From: an uncultured Eubacteriales bacterium
GTDB lineage: Bacteria; Bacillota; Clostridia; Christensenellales; CAG-314
Direction of reading: 5' to 3'
Assembly: GCA_900544545.1 (NCBI GenBank)
Contig: UQVY01000001.1
Location: 1-64,000, forward strand
Length of the DNA: 64,000 bases
Position 1 is the first letter of the stretch, and every line of letters starts with the position of its first letter. Below the pieces are notes generated by a model. The model was not told where the DNA came from. It worked only from the letters and a program-made list of their open reading frames with translations, and did not search any database. Made by a program: the position numbers and the translations under genes. Positions 35,075-43,380 of this stretch are shown here, one piece after another.

Positions 35075-36739
35075 TTATTTAAGATAATACGTTATCGTTC
35101 CGCTCGTTTCGTCCACGCCATTCTTAAATACTGTCTTGCTATCGTTTATTTTCCGTCCGTCCACCATATACGTTATACCGCCGATAAACTCGGTGTGGAT
35201 ATTGACGGTGGTAAGGTTTTCGAACAGAACGCAATTCTCGCTTAAAAACTCGACGGTCGACTTGCCATTGGGCCGATGCACGTTAAGGGTGGTCAAAGCA
35301 TATCCCGTCAGATTGTCCTTGTTCGCTCCGAAAATGCCTATTATATCGGCGTAGCTGTCGTAAGGCAAAGTAAGTTCTATAAGGTTTTTACAGCCTGCCA
35401 AAGCGTAATTTTCTATTTTCGTTATCGTTTTCGGGAAGGTTATTTTTTCCAAATTACTCAGATTCGCGAAAGCATACGAAAAGATTTGTTTATATCCCGA
35501 CGGGACGTAGATATATTTTATTTTCGCCTTGTATTCTTCGCCGAGCGCGTCGAAAACTCTATCGAGGACTCCCTTTACGTCGGATTCGTTCGGATAACCG
35601 CCTCTCGACGGCAACCTTATTCTTCCGTCGTTGTCGTCGATATATTTCTTTACGTCGGCTGTTTTTTTGTCGTTTATCCCTTTGATTGCCCAACCGCCGA
35701 GATATGTCGAGGAGTACGTAAAGTAAGAGGACGGCATCTCTTTCACGTTACCGCAACCTTCTCTCGTACACACGAAAGTCTCTGCGTCGTAGTCGTGGCG
35801 AGGTTCGTACCAACTATCTATTTCTTCGCCGCAAAGGGTACACGATACCGTCGCTTGTACGGTGCAGTTTTCGGCGTTTCTTTCGCCGTATACGGCGGCT
35901 CCTCTTTTATGATTGTACGGAACCACGGGAATAGTTTCCGTCGTACGCCTGTTGCAATAAAGACACTTTTTCGCGTCCACGCCCGTAGACGAGCAGGTGG
36001 CTTCGACGAAAAATTCTGCGTCTTTCTTCATACTGTGCGACTGCGTCTTATAAAAAACGTCCTTATGGCACCTTGCGCATTCTCTATACGCATAATAACA
36101 GTAGTTTTCGTCCGAATTATCCCTATAATCGTACTTTATTTCCGTACCTTCGGGGAAAGAATGATAGAGCCTTTCCGTAACCTCGGTCTGCGTTTTTCCG
36201 CACACGGAACAAACGCGCTTAACATAGCCCGGCTCTTCGCAGGTGGCTTCTTTCCTTTCCGTCTCTTTATAGTCATGAGAAGTCGTCCCTAACTTCTCCG
36301 TCTCTTCGTAATCGCAAAACTTACATTTTTTTACCCTCTCGCCGTTGTCCGTACAGGTGGGTTCGACTTTTATCTCCCACCCCCTTAATTCGTGCGATTT
36401 CTGCGGAATAACGCGTTCTTCCTTAACTCCGCATACGGAACAAGTCTTGCTCTCTTTGCCTTTCTTTACGCAAGTCGCCTCCTCTTCTATCTCCGCCTCG
36501 CCGAACGTATGCTGTTTTTTAGGTAAAACAAATCCTCTTTTTTCATATCCGCAAACGGAACATACTTTTTTCCCCTCTCCTTCTTCAGTGCAGGTGGGGG
36601 CTTTTATTTCCGTTATCTCTCCGAATTCGTGACTGCTTCCGCAGCCGCTATTTCCCAAAAAGTTGCACGCAGAAAGGACGGCTGCTACACACGCCGCTAT
36701 CACAACGGTTATAAAAATAAAAATTGTTCTACGGTTCAT
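35075..36739 (-). CDS. Lipoprotein with repeated CxxC zinc-ribbon-like motifs and a leucine-rich repeat
   Basis: The 554-residue product has a lipoprotein signal (lipobox 'VLSAC', Cys25). Residues 35-345 hold at least six repeats of about 38 residues, each with 'PTCTEEGxxxxxCSVCGYE' character: a Thr-Cys, then a CxxC knuckle, then His. The pattern is common in surface proteins of gut Firmicutes and may bind metal or form disulfides. Residues about 400-520 are LRR_5 ('FSYAFANLSNLEKITFPKTITKIENYALAGCKNL'). The ribosome binding site is weak. Ligand or adhesion function is unknown; placed at the cell surface. Confidence 0.75.
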   Translation of the reverse strand: MNRRTIFIFITVVIAACVAAVLSACNFLGNSGCGSSHEFGEITEIKAPTCTEEGEGKKVCSVCGYEKRGFVLPKKQHTFGEAEIEEEATCVKKGKESKTCSVCGVKEERVIPQKSHELRGWEIKVEPTCTDNGERVKKCKFCDYEETEKLGTTSHDYKETERKEATCEEPGYVKRVCSVCGKTQTEVTERLYHSFPEGTEIKYDYRDNSDENYCYYAYRECARCHKDVFYKTQSHSMKKDAEFFVEATCSSTGVDAKKCLYCNRRTTETIPVVPYNHKRGAAVYGERNAENCTVQATVSCTLCGEEIDSWYEPRHDYDAETFVCTREGCGNVKEMPSSYFTYSSTYLGGWAIKGINDKKTADVKKYIDDNDGRIRLPSRGGYPNESDVKGVLDRVFDALGEEYKAKIKYIYVPSGYKQIFSYAFANLSNLEKITFPKTITKIENYALAGCKNLIELTLPYDSYADIIGIFGANKDNLTGYALTTLNVHRPNGKSTVEFLSENCVLFENLTTVNIHTEFIGGITYMVDGRKINDSKTVFKNGVDETSGTITYYLK

Positions 36740-37397
36740 TTTATCTTAATTAATCCTTTATACTCGGTTTCTTTTACGCACTCTGTAAATAACAAAAAAG
36801 CAAGGCTTCGTTCCCGACGCTTCGCAAACTTTTTTCTTTCGGCACACCTCTGCAAAGACGTTCGCCGCTTTTTGCGCTCTATTCGGGGCGTAGATTAGTC
36901 GGTGCGTTTCGCACAAGTTGCCGTGTTTTTCTGTCTGCACGTGTCGGGAGCAATCGCCTTGCTCCGCTTGCTTGTTATTGATTATTATATCTTGTTAGTA
37001 TGTGGCTTTATCGCCTTTCTTGTCCAATCTTTTGCCTGTAAATTATGCCTCTTTTCCGTTCGGTTTTTCAACCGCTTTCTTTATCTTTATGGATATATTA
37101 TACCATATTTTGGCGTGAATTTCAACCTATAACGACCGATATATTGTGAAATATATAAAATCATCTCTTTGTTCTGTTTTGAAACATTTATGAAAGAATG
37201 TCCGACTTTTTTATTTGTTATAAAACACAGGCTCTAAACATTACAAAAATTGCGGTTCGACACCATTCAGAGAATGCCGTCAAAAAATTTTTGAAGAATT
37301 TTTGCGAAAAACGATAAAAGTGGTTTACTTTTTACCCCTGCTTATTCCCCGATAGGTGTAGGGATAAAATTTTTAACCGCACAGGAGACCAAAACAA
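36740..37397. other. Intergenic stretch without a supported gene
   Basis: Only short frames without ribosome binding sites. It separates the leftward cargo genes from the rightward integrase genes, so it should hold divergent promoters, which I could not place convincingly. Confidence 0.45.
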
Positions 37398-37619
37398 ATG
37401 TTAGTAAAAAAAGAAAAACTCAAACGCTTTTTGGAAACAAAAAATCTGTTCAAAGAGAAATTCGCCGCCTTGCATAGCGGTTTTACACGGCTCGCCTTTC
37501 ATCACGATACAAGCACAACGAGTAAATTTGTACCCGATTTGTTCGCGCCGCGTTCCGCTGTCGATAGAACCCATTTTGTTGACTTCGACAAAATGGTCGG
37601 AAACATATTCGGGCTATGA
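37398..37619 (+). CDS. Hypothetical protein of 73 residues
   Basis: ATG 37398 follows AGGAGA by nine bases. The product starts with a basic helical stretch ('LVKKEKLKRFLETKNLFKEKF') and ends 'DRTHFVDFDKMVGNIFGL'. I recognise no family. It may be a remnant of a longer gene or a small element-specific protein; the good ribosome binding site is the only support. Confidence 0.35.
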   Translation: MLVKKEKLKRFLETKNLFKEKFAALHSGFTRLAFHHDTSTTSKFVPDLFAPRSAVDRTHFVDFDKMVGNIFGL

Positions 37620-37775
37620 CAATTATTGAGTGTTACCAATATAAATTCGGACCAAACTTTGATTTGAACTATCAATAAAACTGACCCAAAAAAGGATAAA
37701 TCAAACCTGTTTTTCCAAGCAGGATAAGGTGTGATTCAGTCGGACTTTTTCCGCCCGAAACACACGTTTCAAGAC

Positions 37776-37799
37776 AAGCGGGATACCCGCTTTCTTTTT
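37776..37799 (+). terminator. Intrinsic terminator or attenuator before the excisionase gene
   Basis: Seven-pair stem AAGCGGG-ATA-CCCGCTT followed by TCTTTTT, 49 bases before the excisionase start. It could insulate or attenuate the xis-int operon. Confidence 0.6.
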
Positions 37800-37847
37800 C
37801 AACAAAACTACGGTTTTTATAATACAAACACAGGAGGAATTTTGCCT

Positions 37848-38045
37848 ATGAACGAGATGTTTAAGGACTACCCCGACGTAGTAAGCGTCGGACAATTAAA
37901 AGAAATGCTGCAAATCGGGCAAGTTCTCGCTTATAAACTCGTAAAGGAAGGAGAAATAAAATCACGCAAGGTCGGGCGTGAATACAAAATACTTAAATCA
38001 ACCGTTATAGAGTATTTGTCGAGAGGTTGTTCGCAATGGAACTAA
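37848..38045 (+). CDS. Excisionase-like helix-turn-helix protein
   Basis: The 65-residue product has the layout of small MerR-like excisionases: 'VVSVGQLKEMLQIGQVLAYKLVKEGEIKSRKVGREYKI' is a helix-turn-helix plus wing. The ATG follows AGGAGG by nine bases, which is better support than starts further upstream. It overlaps the integrase start by ten bases, the classical xis-int arrangement. It should direct excision of the element by bending DNA at the arm sites. Confidence 0.8.
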   Translation: MNEMFKDYPDVVSVGQLKEMLQIGQVLAYKLVKEGEIKSRKVGREYKILKSTVIEYLSRGCSQWN

Positions 38046-39433
38046 AAGGAACTTTGCAATCTAAAAAAGGCTACTTATATGCGGTAATCGGTTATAAAGA
38101 CGAAGCGGGGAAACAAAAATACAAGTGGTATGCGACGGGCTTAAAGGAGCGCGGGAACAGAAAGGAAGCAAAAGAAATTCTTGCTCAAAAAATACGGGAA
38201 TTTGAGGAAGAACAGACAAGTTTTATCAACAAACTTAAAAACCGTACAAAGCCTAAAAACGTAGATAAAGCGGAAGCGACTATGCTGTTTTCGGATTATT
38301 GTCTGAAATACGTAGAAAGCAAAAAATCGGAATTATCTCCGTCCGTATATAGTCTATACTTAAAACACTACATAAAACTTTTTAAGTCGTATTTCGACCC
38401 GAAAAAACTACGGTTAATCGATATTACCGAAAAAGAAATCAATGATTTTTATGAAGACAGGTTAAAGCACGGAGTTAAAAGGATAACTCTTAAACATTAT
38501 AATTGTGTGCTTCGCCCTGCTTTAAGACAGGCATACAGAAACAAACTTATTCCGGATAATCCGTTTGATTTTATAGATTCTATTAAGAAAGAAAAAGCAA
38601 CTATGTCCTTCTACGATAAAAACGAGATGAAATCGTTCTTTGCGGCAATAAAAGGACACAAACTCGAAATACCGTTTATTCTGGCTGCTTATTACGGATT
38701 TCGTCGGAGCGAGGTTTTAGGACTTCGTTGGAGTGCAATCGACTTTGAGCATAAACTGATAACCGTAAATCACAAACTGCTCGTCGTTGACAAAGAAGTT
38801 ATTTTAACCGACGATTTGAAAACCGAAAAAAGTCATCGCACCTTTGCAAACCAAAAGAAAATTATGCGGTTTGTAGAAGAAAACTTCACGTTCCGAAATC
38901 TCGGTATCTTCATTTGTTTAAGCACGGGCATTCGTATCGGCGAAATATGTGCTTTAACTTGGGACGATATCGACACAGACAACGGGGTTATATATATCAG
39001 GAAAACAATTCAGCGGATTTATATCCGTGAAAACGGCATCAGACACACCGAATTGATGATAGATACGCCTAAAACCGCCACTTCCATTCGGGATATCCCG
39101 ATGACAAAGGATTTGCTGTCGGTCTTAAAACCGCTGCGCAAGGTCGTAAACGATTCGTTTTTTGTGCTTACAAATGATTCAACGCCGACAGAACCGCGCA
39201 CGTACCGAAACTATTACAAAAAACTACTTGTAAAATTAGATATTCCACCGATAAAATTTCACGGCTTACGCCATAGTTTTGCAACGCGGTGCATAGAAAG
39301 CCATTGCGACTACAAAACAGTCAGCGTTATTCTCGGACATTCAAATATCAGCACGACATTAAATCTTTATGTACATCCGAACTATGAGCAAAAGAAAAAG
39401 TGCATAGATAAAATGCTACGAGCGTTAAAGTAA
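38036..39433 (+). CDS. int: Tyrosine recombinase (integrase) with a duplicated part of the catalytic domain
   Basis: It integrates the element at the tRNA-Arg core. Residues 1-60 form an arm-binding domain and 80-185 the SAM-like core-binding domain. A catalytic domain begins 'FILAAYYGFRRSEVLGLRWSAIDF' with the first Arg and continues to 'DDLKTEKSHRT'. Then the sequence starts again in the catalytic domain: 'FICLSTGIRIGEICALTWDDI', followed by 'HGLRHSFATRC', 'ILGHSN' and the nucleophile in 'LNLYVHPN'. At 465 residues it is about 75 longer than usual relatives. The two starts are from different integrase subgroups, so this looks like recombination between two genes. The second half contains a full Arg-His-Arg-His-Tyr set, so activity is possible. 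Confidence 0.85.
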   Translation: MELKGTLQSKKGYLYAVIGYKDEAGKQKYKWYATGLKERGNRKEAKEILAQKIREFEEEQTSFINKLKNRTKPKNVDKAEATMLFSDYCLKYVESKKSELSPSVYSLYLKHYIKLFKSYFDPKKLRLIDITEKEINDFYEDRLKHGVKRITLKHYNCVLRPALRQAYRNKLIPDNPFDFIDSIKKEKATMSFYDKNEMKSFFAAIKGHKLEIPFILAAYYGFRRSEVLGLRWSAIDFEHKLITVNHKLLVVDKEVILTDDLKTEKSHRTFANQKKIMRFVEENFTFRNLGIFICLSTGIRIGEICALTWDDIDTDNGVIYIRKTIQRIYIRENGIRHTELMIDTPKTATSIRDIPMTKDLLSVLKPLRKVVNDSFFVLTNDSTPTEPRTYRNYYKKLLVKLDIPPIKFHGLRHSFATRCIESHCDYKTVSVILGHSNISTTLNLYVHPNYEQKKKCIDKMLRALK

Positions 39434-39588
39434 AAATGCTCACGTTATAAAACTTAAAGCGAAAATCCGCACCTCAAAATACGGACAAAAACGGAAACTA
39501 TCTATAAAGATAATTAGCAGTAGCGAAGGTAAAACAATAGTCAAGAACAATAAAAATAACCGCCGCTCCTGCATGAATGTTTTTAATT

Positions 39589-39699
39589 TTATTAGAACTT
39601 TTATTAGAACAGAGCCGTTTTCGGCATTTTCGAGCATTTTTGGAAGTAGCATAAACACCCCGTTTTGTTCTAATAAAAATCGCAAAATTTTATTAGAAC
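39589..39699 (+). repeat. TTATTAGAAC arm-type repeats, integrase end
   Basis: Exact TTATTAGAAC at 39589-39598, 39601-39610 (period 12) and 39690-39699, plus an inverted copy GTTCTAATAA at 39667-39676. They lie between the integrase stop and the attachment core. Confidence 0.75.
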
Positions 39700-39740
39700 A
39701 AACGCTAAGGTAAGCACAAAAAGACCTAAAATGAGTAAAA

Positions 39741-39773
39741 AACAGCCCAAAACGCTTGGTTTTGGGCTGTTTT
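39741..39773. terminator. Bidirectional terminator between integrase and tRNA-Arg
   Basis: Perfect 13-pair stem AACAGCCCAAAAC / GTTTTGGGCTGTT with a five-base loop and T runs on both strands. It ends the tRNA on the minus strand and the integrase on the plus strand. Confidence 0.85.
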
Positions 39774-39850
<77 letters not shown>

Positions 39851-39882
39851 ATATCGATTATTTAGTTGTTTTCGCCTTTGGT

Positions 39883-39921
39883 TCCGTAGCCAAACGCTCT
39901 ATCCAGCTGAGCTAATGGTAC
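39883..39921 (-). tRNA. 5' half of the tRNA-Arg(ACG) split by integration
   Basis: On the minus strand from 39921: GTACCAT, TA, GCTC, D loop AGCTGGATA, GAGC, G, TTTGG and the anticodon loop CTACGGA (to 39883). The element sequence that follows (ACCAAAGGCGAAAAC) can still close the anticodon stem but supplies no T arm or acceptor strand, so this gene is not restored. The 3' half is at 27468-27512. Confidence 0.9.
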
Positions 39922-39962
39922 AAGCCGCCCGAAGAAACGTTTCCGTTCCTTCAAGCTTAGCA

Positions 39963-39991
39963 ATTATAATACTTTGATTTATGTTTGTCAA
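39963..39991 (-). promoter_or_regulatory. Strong promoter of the split tRNA-Arg
   Basis: On the minus strand TTGACA (39991-39986), 17-base spacer, TATAAT (39968-39963), both perfect, 42 bases before the tRNA 5' end. It now transcribes the half tRNA followed by the complete tRNA-Arg of the element. Confidence 0.85.
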
Positions 39992-40062
39992 ACGTTTTAA
40001 GCGAAATGCGGAACAATTATTTCCGTTTTGTTTAATCCGTAAAAACCTGCGCAAAAAGACCG

Positions 40063-40590
40063 TTATTTTGCGAAAACGGTATTTCCGCGGCAATCTACGG
40101 CTACGATTACGGGCAAATCTTTGACTTCGAGAATTCTGAGGGCTTCCGCGCCGAGGTCTTCGTAAGCGACGAGCGTGGCTTTCGTTACGCACTGCGAATA
40201 AAGCGCGCCGGCTCCGCCTATTCCCGAGAAATAAACCGCGTGATGACGGACGATGGAATCGACGACTTCGGGCGAGCGTATGCCCTTTCCTATCATAGCT
40301 TTGACGCCTGCGTCGAGCATTGCGGGCGTATACGGGTCGCATCTGTAAGAAGTGGTGGGACCGCAGCTTCCGATGACCTGCCCGGGCTTGCTGGGACACG
40401 GACCTACGTAATAAACGGTAGCGTTCTCAAGTTCTACGGGCGGTTTTTTCCCGCTCTGAAGGCATTCTACGATACGTTTGTGAGCCGCGTCTCTCGCCGT
40501 AAAGAGAGTTCCCGAAAGCAAAACGCTGTCGCCGGCGCGAAGGTTTTCTATATCCTCGTAAGAAAGAGGAAGACTGAGCTTTTTGACCAT
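40063..40590 (-). CDS. Class I fumarate hydratase, beta subunit
   Basis: This is the C-terminal, swivelling half of iron-sulfur fumarases that interconvert fumarate and malate, here a separate protein of 175 residues. Family motifs are 'LRAGDSVLLSGTLFTARDAAHKRI' and 'VYYVGPCPSKPGQVIGSCGPTTSYR', followed by 'MIGKG' and a C-terminal 'HHAVYFSGIGGAGALYSQCV'. It lies ten bases behind the alpha subunit gene and must pair with it. Related tartrate dehydratase subunits look similar, so the substrate is inferred from prevalence. Confidence 0.9.
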   Translation of the reverse strand: MVKKLSLPLSYEDIENLRAGDSVLLSGTLFTARDAAHKRIVECLQSGKKPPVELENATVYYVGPCPSKPGQVIGSCGPTTSYRCDPYTPAMLDAGVKAMIGKGIRSPEVVDSIVRHHAVYFSGIGGAGALYSQCVTKATLVAYEDLGAEALRILEVKDLPVIVAVDCRGNTVFAK

Positions 40591-40600
40591 ATTATCCTCC

Positions 40601-41440
40601 TTAGATTTCGGTAGTGCGGTGTCTTACCGCGTGGCACTGAATATTGACGGCGACGGGAAGTCCCGCGATATGAGTGGGGTAGGTCAGAATATTGACCGAA
40701 AGAGCGGTGGTTTTTCCGCCGAATCCCAACGCGCCTACTCCGAGAGCGTTGATTTCGTCGAGAAGTTCGGTTTCGAGTTTTGCGATTTCGGGATCGGGAT
40801 TATGAACGCCCGTGCCGCAGAGAAGAGCCTGTTTTGCGAGAATAGCGCATTTTTCCATCGTTCCGCCTATGCCGATGCCGACGATGACCGGAGGACAGGG
40901 ATTACCCGAAGCGACTCTGACCGTTTCGACTACGGATTTCTTTATGCCGTTTATTCCCGCGGCGGGAGTAAGCATATAAAGCTTGCTCATATTTTCGCTT
41001 CCGAAGCCTTTCGCGAGGAAATGAACTCTTACCTTATCGCCCGGAATTATCGAATAATGTATAACCGCGGGAGTATTGTCCTTGGTGTTGATTCTCGTGA
41101 GCGGGTCGAGAACGCTTTTTCTGAGATAACCGTCGCGGTAAGCGTCGCGCACGGCGTTATTGACGACCTCTTCGAGATAACCGCCTTCGATGTGGGCGTC
41201 CTGACCGATTTCGATGAAAACGACTGCCATACCCGTATCCTGACACATAGGAAGGTCCTTTTCGGCGGCGAGTTTATGGTTGCCGATAATAGTGTCGAGC
41301 GCAAATTTCGAGGTAGGGTTGGTTTCTTTCGCACACGCTTTTTCGAGAGCGCAGAGCGTCGCCTTATCCTCGTGGGAAGTGCAGTAAAGCGCGGAGGAAT
41401 ATACCGCGTCGTAGATTTCTTTGGAATTTATGATTCTCAT
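40601..41440 (-). CDS. Class I fumarate hydratase, alpha subunit
   Basis: The 279-residue alpha subunit binds the catalytic [4Fe-4S] cluster. Visible signatures are 'LPMCQDTGMAVVFIEIGQDAHIEGG' with the first cluster cysteine, 'GSENMSKLYMLTPAAGINGIKKSVVETVRVASGNPCPPVIVGIGIGGTME', and 'LLCGTGVHNPD'. GGAGGTG precedes the ATG. The pair forms a minus-strand operon next to the tRNA promoter region. In a fermenting Clostridia it would serve a branched or reductive citric acid pathway. Confidence 0.92.
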   Translation of the reverse strand: MRIINSKEIYDAVYSSALYCTSHEDKATLCALEKACAKETNPTSKFALDTIIGNHKLAAEKDLPMCQDTGMAVVFIEIGQDAHIEGGYLEEVVNNAVRDAYRDGYLRKSVLDPLTRINTKDNTPAVIHYSIIPGDKVRVHFLAKGFGSENMSKLYMLTPAAGINGIKKSVVETVRVASGNPCPPVIVGIGIGGTMEKCAILAKQALLCGTGVHNPDPEIAKLETELLDEINALGVGALGFGGKTTALSVNILTYPTHIAGLPVAVNIQCHAVRHRTTEI

Positions 41441-41464
41441 GATTCACCTCCGGTGTCAGCCGAC

Positions 41465-41493
41465 ATTATAGCACCTTCGAGGATAAAAAGCAA
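41465..41493 (-). promoter_or_regulatory. Promoter of the fumarase operon
   Basis: On the minus strand TTGCTT (41493-41488), 17-base spacer, TATAAT (41470-41465). Confidence 0.65.
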
Positions 41494-41516
41494 GGGAATT
41501 ATGCCCGTCCGATTCC

Positions 41517-41545
41517 TTGCAATAACCTTTCTTTTATGGTATAAT
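41517..41545 (+). promoter_or_regulatory. Promoter of the walJ-CPBP-rlmH genes
   Basis: TTGCAA (41517-41522), 17-base spacer, TATAAT (41540-41545). It is divergent from the fumarase promoter. The ATG of the next short frame is only eight bases after the -10 box. Confidence 0.7.
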
Positions 41546-41552
41546 GTTCCCT

Positions 41553-41618
41553 ATGAATAAAACGAACGAAAAAAGACGGTATTTGCCCGCGTCTGCGGTT
41601 TTCGGGGCTTCCGAATGA
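41553..41618 (+). CDS. Leaderless 21-residue upstream frame coupled to walJ
   Basis: ATG 41553 falls at the expected transcription start. The peptide 'MNKTNEKRRYLPASAVFGASE' ends in a TGA that overlaps the walJ ATG (ATGA, 41615-41618), and walJ has no ribosome binding site of its own. The short frame would therefore bring ribosomes to walJ by termination-reinitiation. Alternatively it is just untranslated leader. Confidence 0.4.
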   Translation: MNKTNEKRRYLPASAVFGASE

Positions 41619-42409
41619 AGTTTTTCGTGATTTCGAGCGGAAGCAGCGGCAACTGCTGTTACATAGAAGAAAACGGCAGGGCGATTCTCATAGATTGCGG
41701 AGTATCTCTCCGGACGATAAGCGTAAGTTTAGCGGAATACGGAGAGGATATAAGCAAAGTTAAATCTATTTTAATAACACACGAGCATAATGATCATATA
41801 AGAGGTCTCGGAACGGCTGCCCGCAGACTCGGAGCGGAGGTGTTCGTTCACGAAAAAACGGCTGCGTACATATCGGAGATTCTCGGGAAGGAAAAAGGAA
41901 GTTGTAAGCTTACTTCGTTTTCCGAAGAATTCGAAACGGCGGGATTCGGAGTGGAGTTTCTTCCGCTTTATCATGATTCCTCGTTCTGCACGGGATACAG
42001 GATAGTCGGAAAGGAAGGAGTCTACGTTTCGCTGACAGATACGGGTATACTTCCCGAGGGCGCGGAGGATTTCGTACGGAACGCGGATACGCTGCTTCTC
42101 GAAAGCAATTACGACGAAGATATGCTCGTGCGCGGAAGCTATCCGACGGCTCTGAAGAGGCGCATATCCGGTAAAAACGGGCATCTTTCCAATCTTCAGG
42201 CGGCTGCGATGCTCGCCGGATGTCCCAATCTCAACGTCGGAAGAGTCATACTCGGACATCTTTCGGAAAACAACAATTCTGCCGAGCTTGCTTTCGACGC
42301 GGCGGAAAAGACTCTGAGTGCGGAGGGCGTTACCGAAGGCAAAGACATAGGTCTCGAGGTTATTCCGCACGGAAAAAGGAGAGTGATGACCAATGTACGA
42401 TTCAGATAG
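41615..42409 (+). CDS. walJ: Metallo-beta-lactamase fold hydrolase WalJ/YycJ
   Basis: WalJ (YycJ, VicX) is a cytoplasmic metallo-hydrolase with exonuclease-like features linked to cell wall and replication control. The 264 residues start with the family's 'SSGSSGNCCYIE', followed by the metal site 'ITHEHNDHIRGL', 'LYHDSSFCTGYRI', 'SLTDTG', 'LLESNYDEDMLVRGSYP' and 'LGHLSENNNS'. In Bacillus it sits in the walRK cluster; here only the rlmH association is kept. Its end overlaps the next gene by 17 bases. Confidence 0.9.
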   Translation: MKFFVISSGSSGNCCYIEENGRAILIDCGVSLRTISVSLAEYGEDISKVKSILITHEHNDHIRGLGTAARRLGAEVFVHEKTAAYISEILGKEKGSCKLTSFSEEFETAGFGVEFLPLYHDSSFCTGYRIVGKEGVYVSLTDTGILPEGAEDFVRNADTLLLESNYDEDMLVRGSYPTALKRRISGKNGHLSNLQAAAMLAGCPNLNVGRVILGHLSENNNSAELAFDAAEKTLSAEGVTEGKDIGLEVIPHGKRRVMTNVRFR

Positions 42410-43373
42410 GCTCCTTGTAGGAGCGAAAAGGAACTCTTATACGGTTTACGACGCAATGTTCGTATTCGGGCTTGCTTATATAGCCGCGCAGGTTTTCGGA
42501 AGTATGGGACTCATTGCTTTCGACAGCGAAATAGTCTCGTCGGTTATGATACAGGCTGCGTTTTTCCTGACCGTATGCGCCTATTCGTCCGGAAGAGGCA
42601 TAAATATGCGTCAGGCTGCGAAATATAACAAATGCAACCCCGTATTTATACTTCTTGCGATCGCGGCGGTGCCTTTTGCGCTGGCTCTCGTGTTGCCGCT
42701 CACCGACTTATGGCTCGGGTTTCTTTCCCTTCTGGGTTTGAATCCCGATACTGCAGGCTCCTCCGAATCGTATTCGGTATTCGGCTGGGTTATCTATACG
42801 ATAACCGTTTCGGTCGGACCTATGCTCGGAGAGGAGGCTCTTATGAGAGGAGTCGTGGCGAACGGTCTTGCCGATAGGAAAAGCAAGCTTTTCGCGATTT
42901 TCATAAGCGCGGTTCTCTTTACGGCTCTTCACGGAAACGCGGTTCAATTCGTAAATCCTTTCGTTTCGGGCGCGATTATGGCTCTTCTGATGTTTAAGTC
43001 GGGCAGTATTCTCCCCGGAATGATAATGCACTTCACAAACAACCTTCTCGTTACGGTTATCGGTCTTACGTGCGACGCGCAGGTGAGCGGATTTATATCC
43101 GATAACGCTCTGTGGGTTGCGCTGGTCGGAGCAATCGGACTTGCGGCGATAGTTTTTGCCGTTATAAAACTCGGAAGAACGGTGAAGCTTACCGAAAAGC
43201 CCGTAAAGGAAGACTGTTCTCTTCCCGTTCCGGAAGAAACGCCGCCCGCGCTCAGGTTCGCGTACGCCGAATGTTTCGCGATCAACAGAAGACACGAAAG
43301 ACGCTCGAGAATCGTTTTCGTGTTGGCTTTGGCAAGCTGTGCGATTAGTTTCGCGCTCTCGCTCTTTATTTAA
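42393..43373 (+). CDS. CPBP family intramembrane metalloprotease
   Basis: The 326-residue polytopic membrane protein belongs to the CPBP/Abi group of intramembrane glutamic proteases. It has about eight hydrophobic segments and the motif set 'GEEALMRGVV' (paired Glu and Arg), 'FTALHGNAVQFVNPFVSGAIMALL' (His) and 'GMIMHFTNNLL' (His-x3-Asn). Members process prenylated or membrane peptides and often protect against bacteriocins. A soluble tail of about 70 residues ends in a final helix. Substrate unknown. Confidence 0.85.
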   Translation: MYDSDRLLVGAKRNSYTVYDAMFVFGLAYIAAQVFGSMGLIAFDSEIVSSVMIQAAFFLTVCAYSSGRGINMRQAAKYNKCNPVFILLAIAAVPFALALVLPLTDLWLGFLSLLGLNPDTAGSSESYSVFGWVIYTITVSVGPMLGEEALMRGVVANGLADRKSKLFAIFISAVLFTALHGNAVQFVNPFVSGAIMALLMFKSGSILPGMIMHFTNNLLVTVIGLTCDAQVSGFISDNALWVALVGAIGLAAIVFAVIKLGRTVKLTEKPVKEDCSLPVPEETPPALRFAYAECFAINRRHERRSRIVFVLALASCAISFALSLFI

Positions 43374-43380
43374 ACGGACT

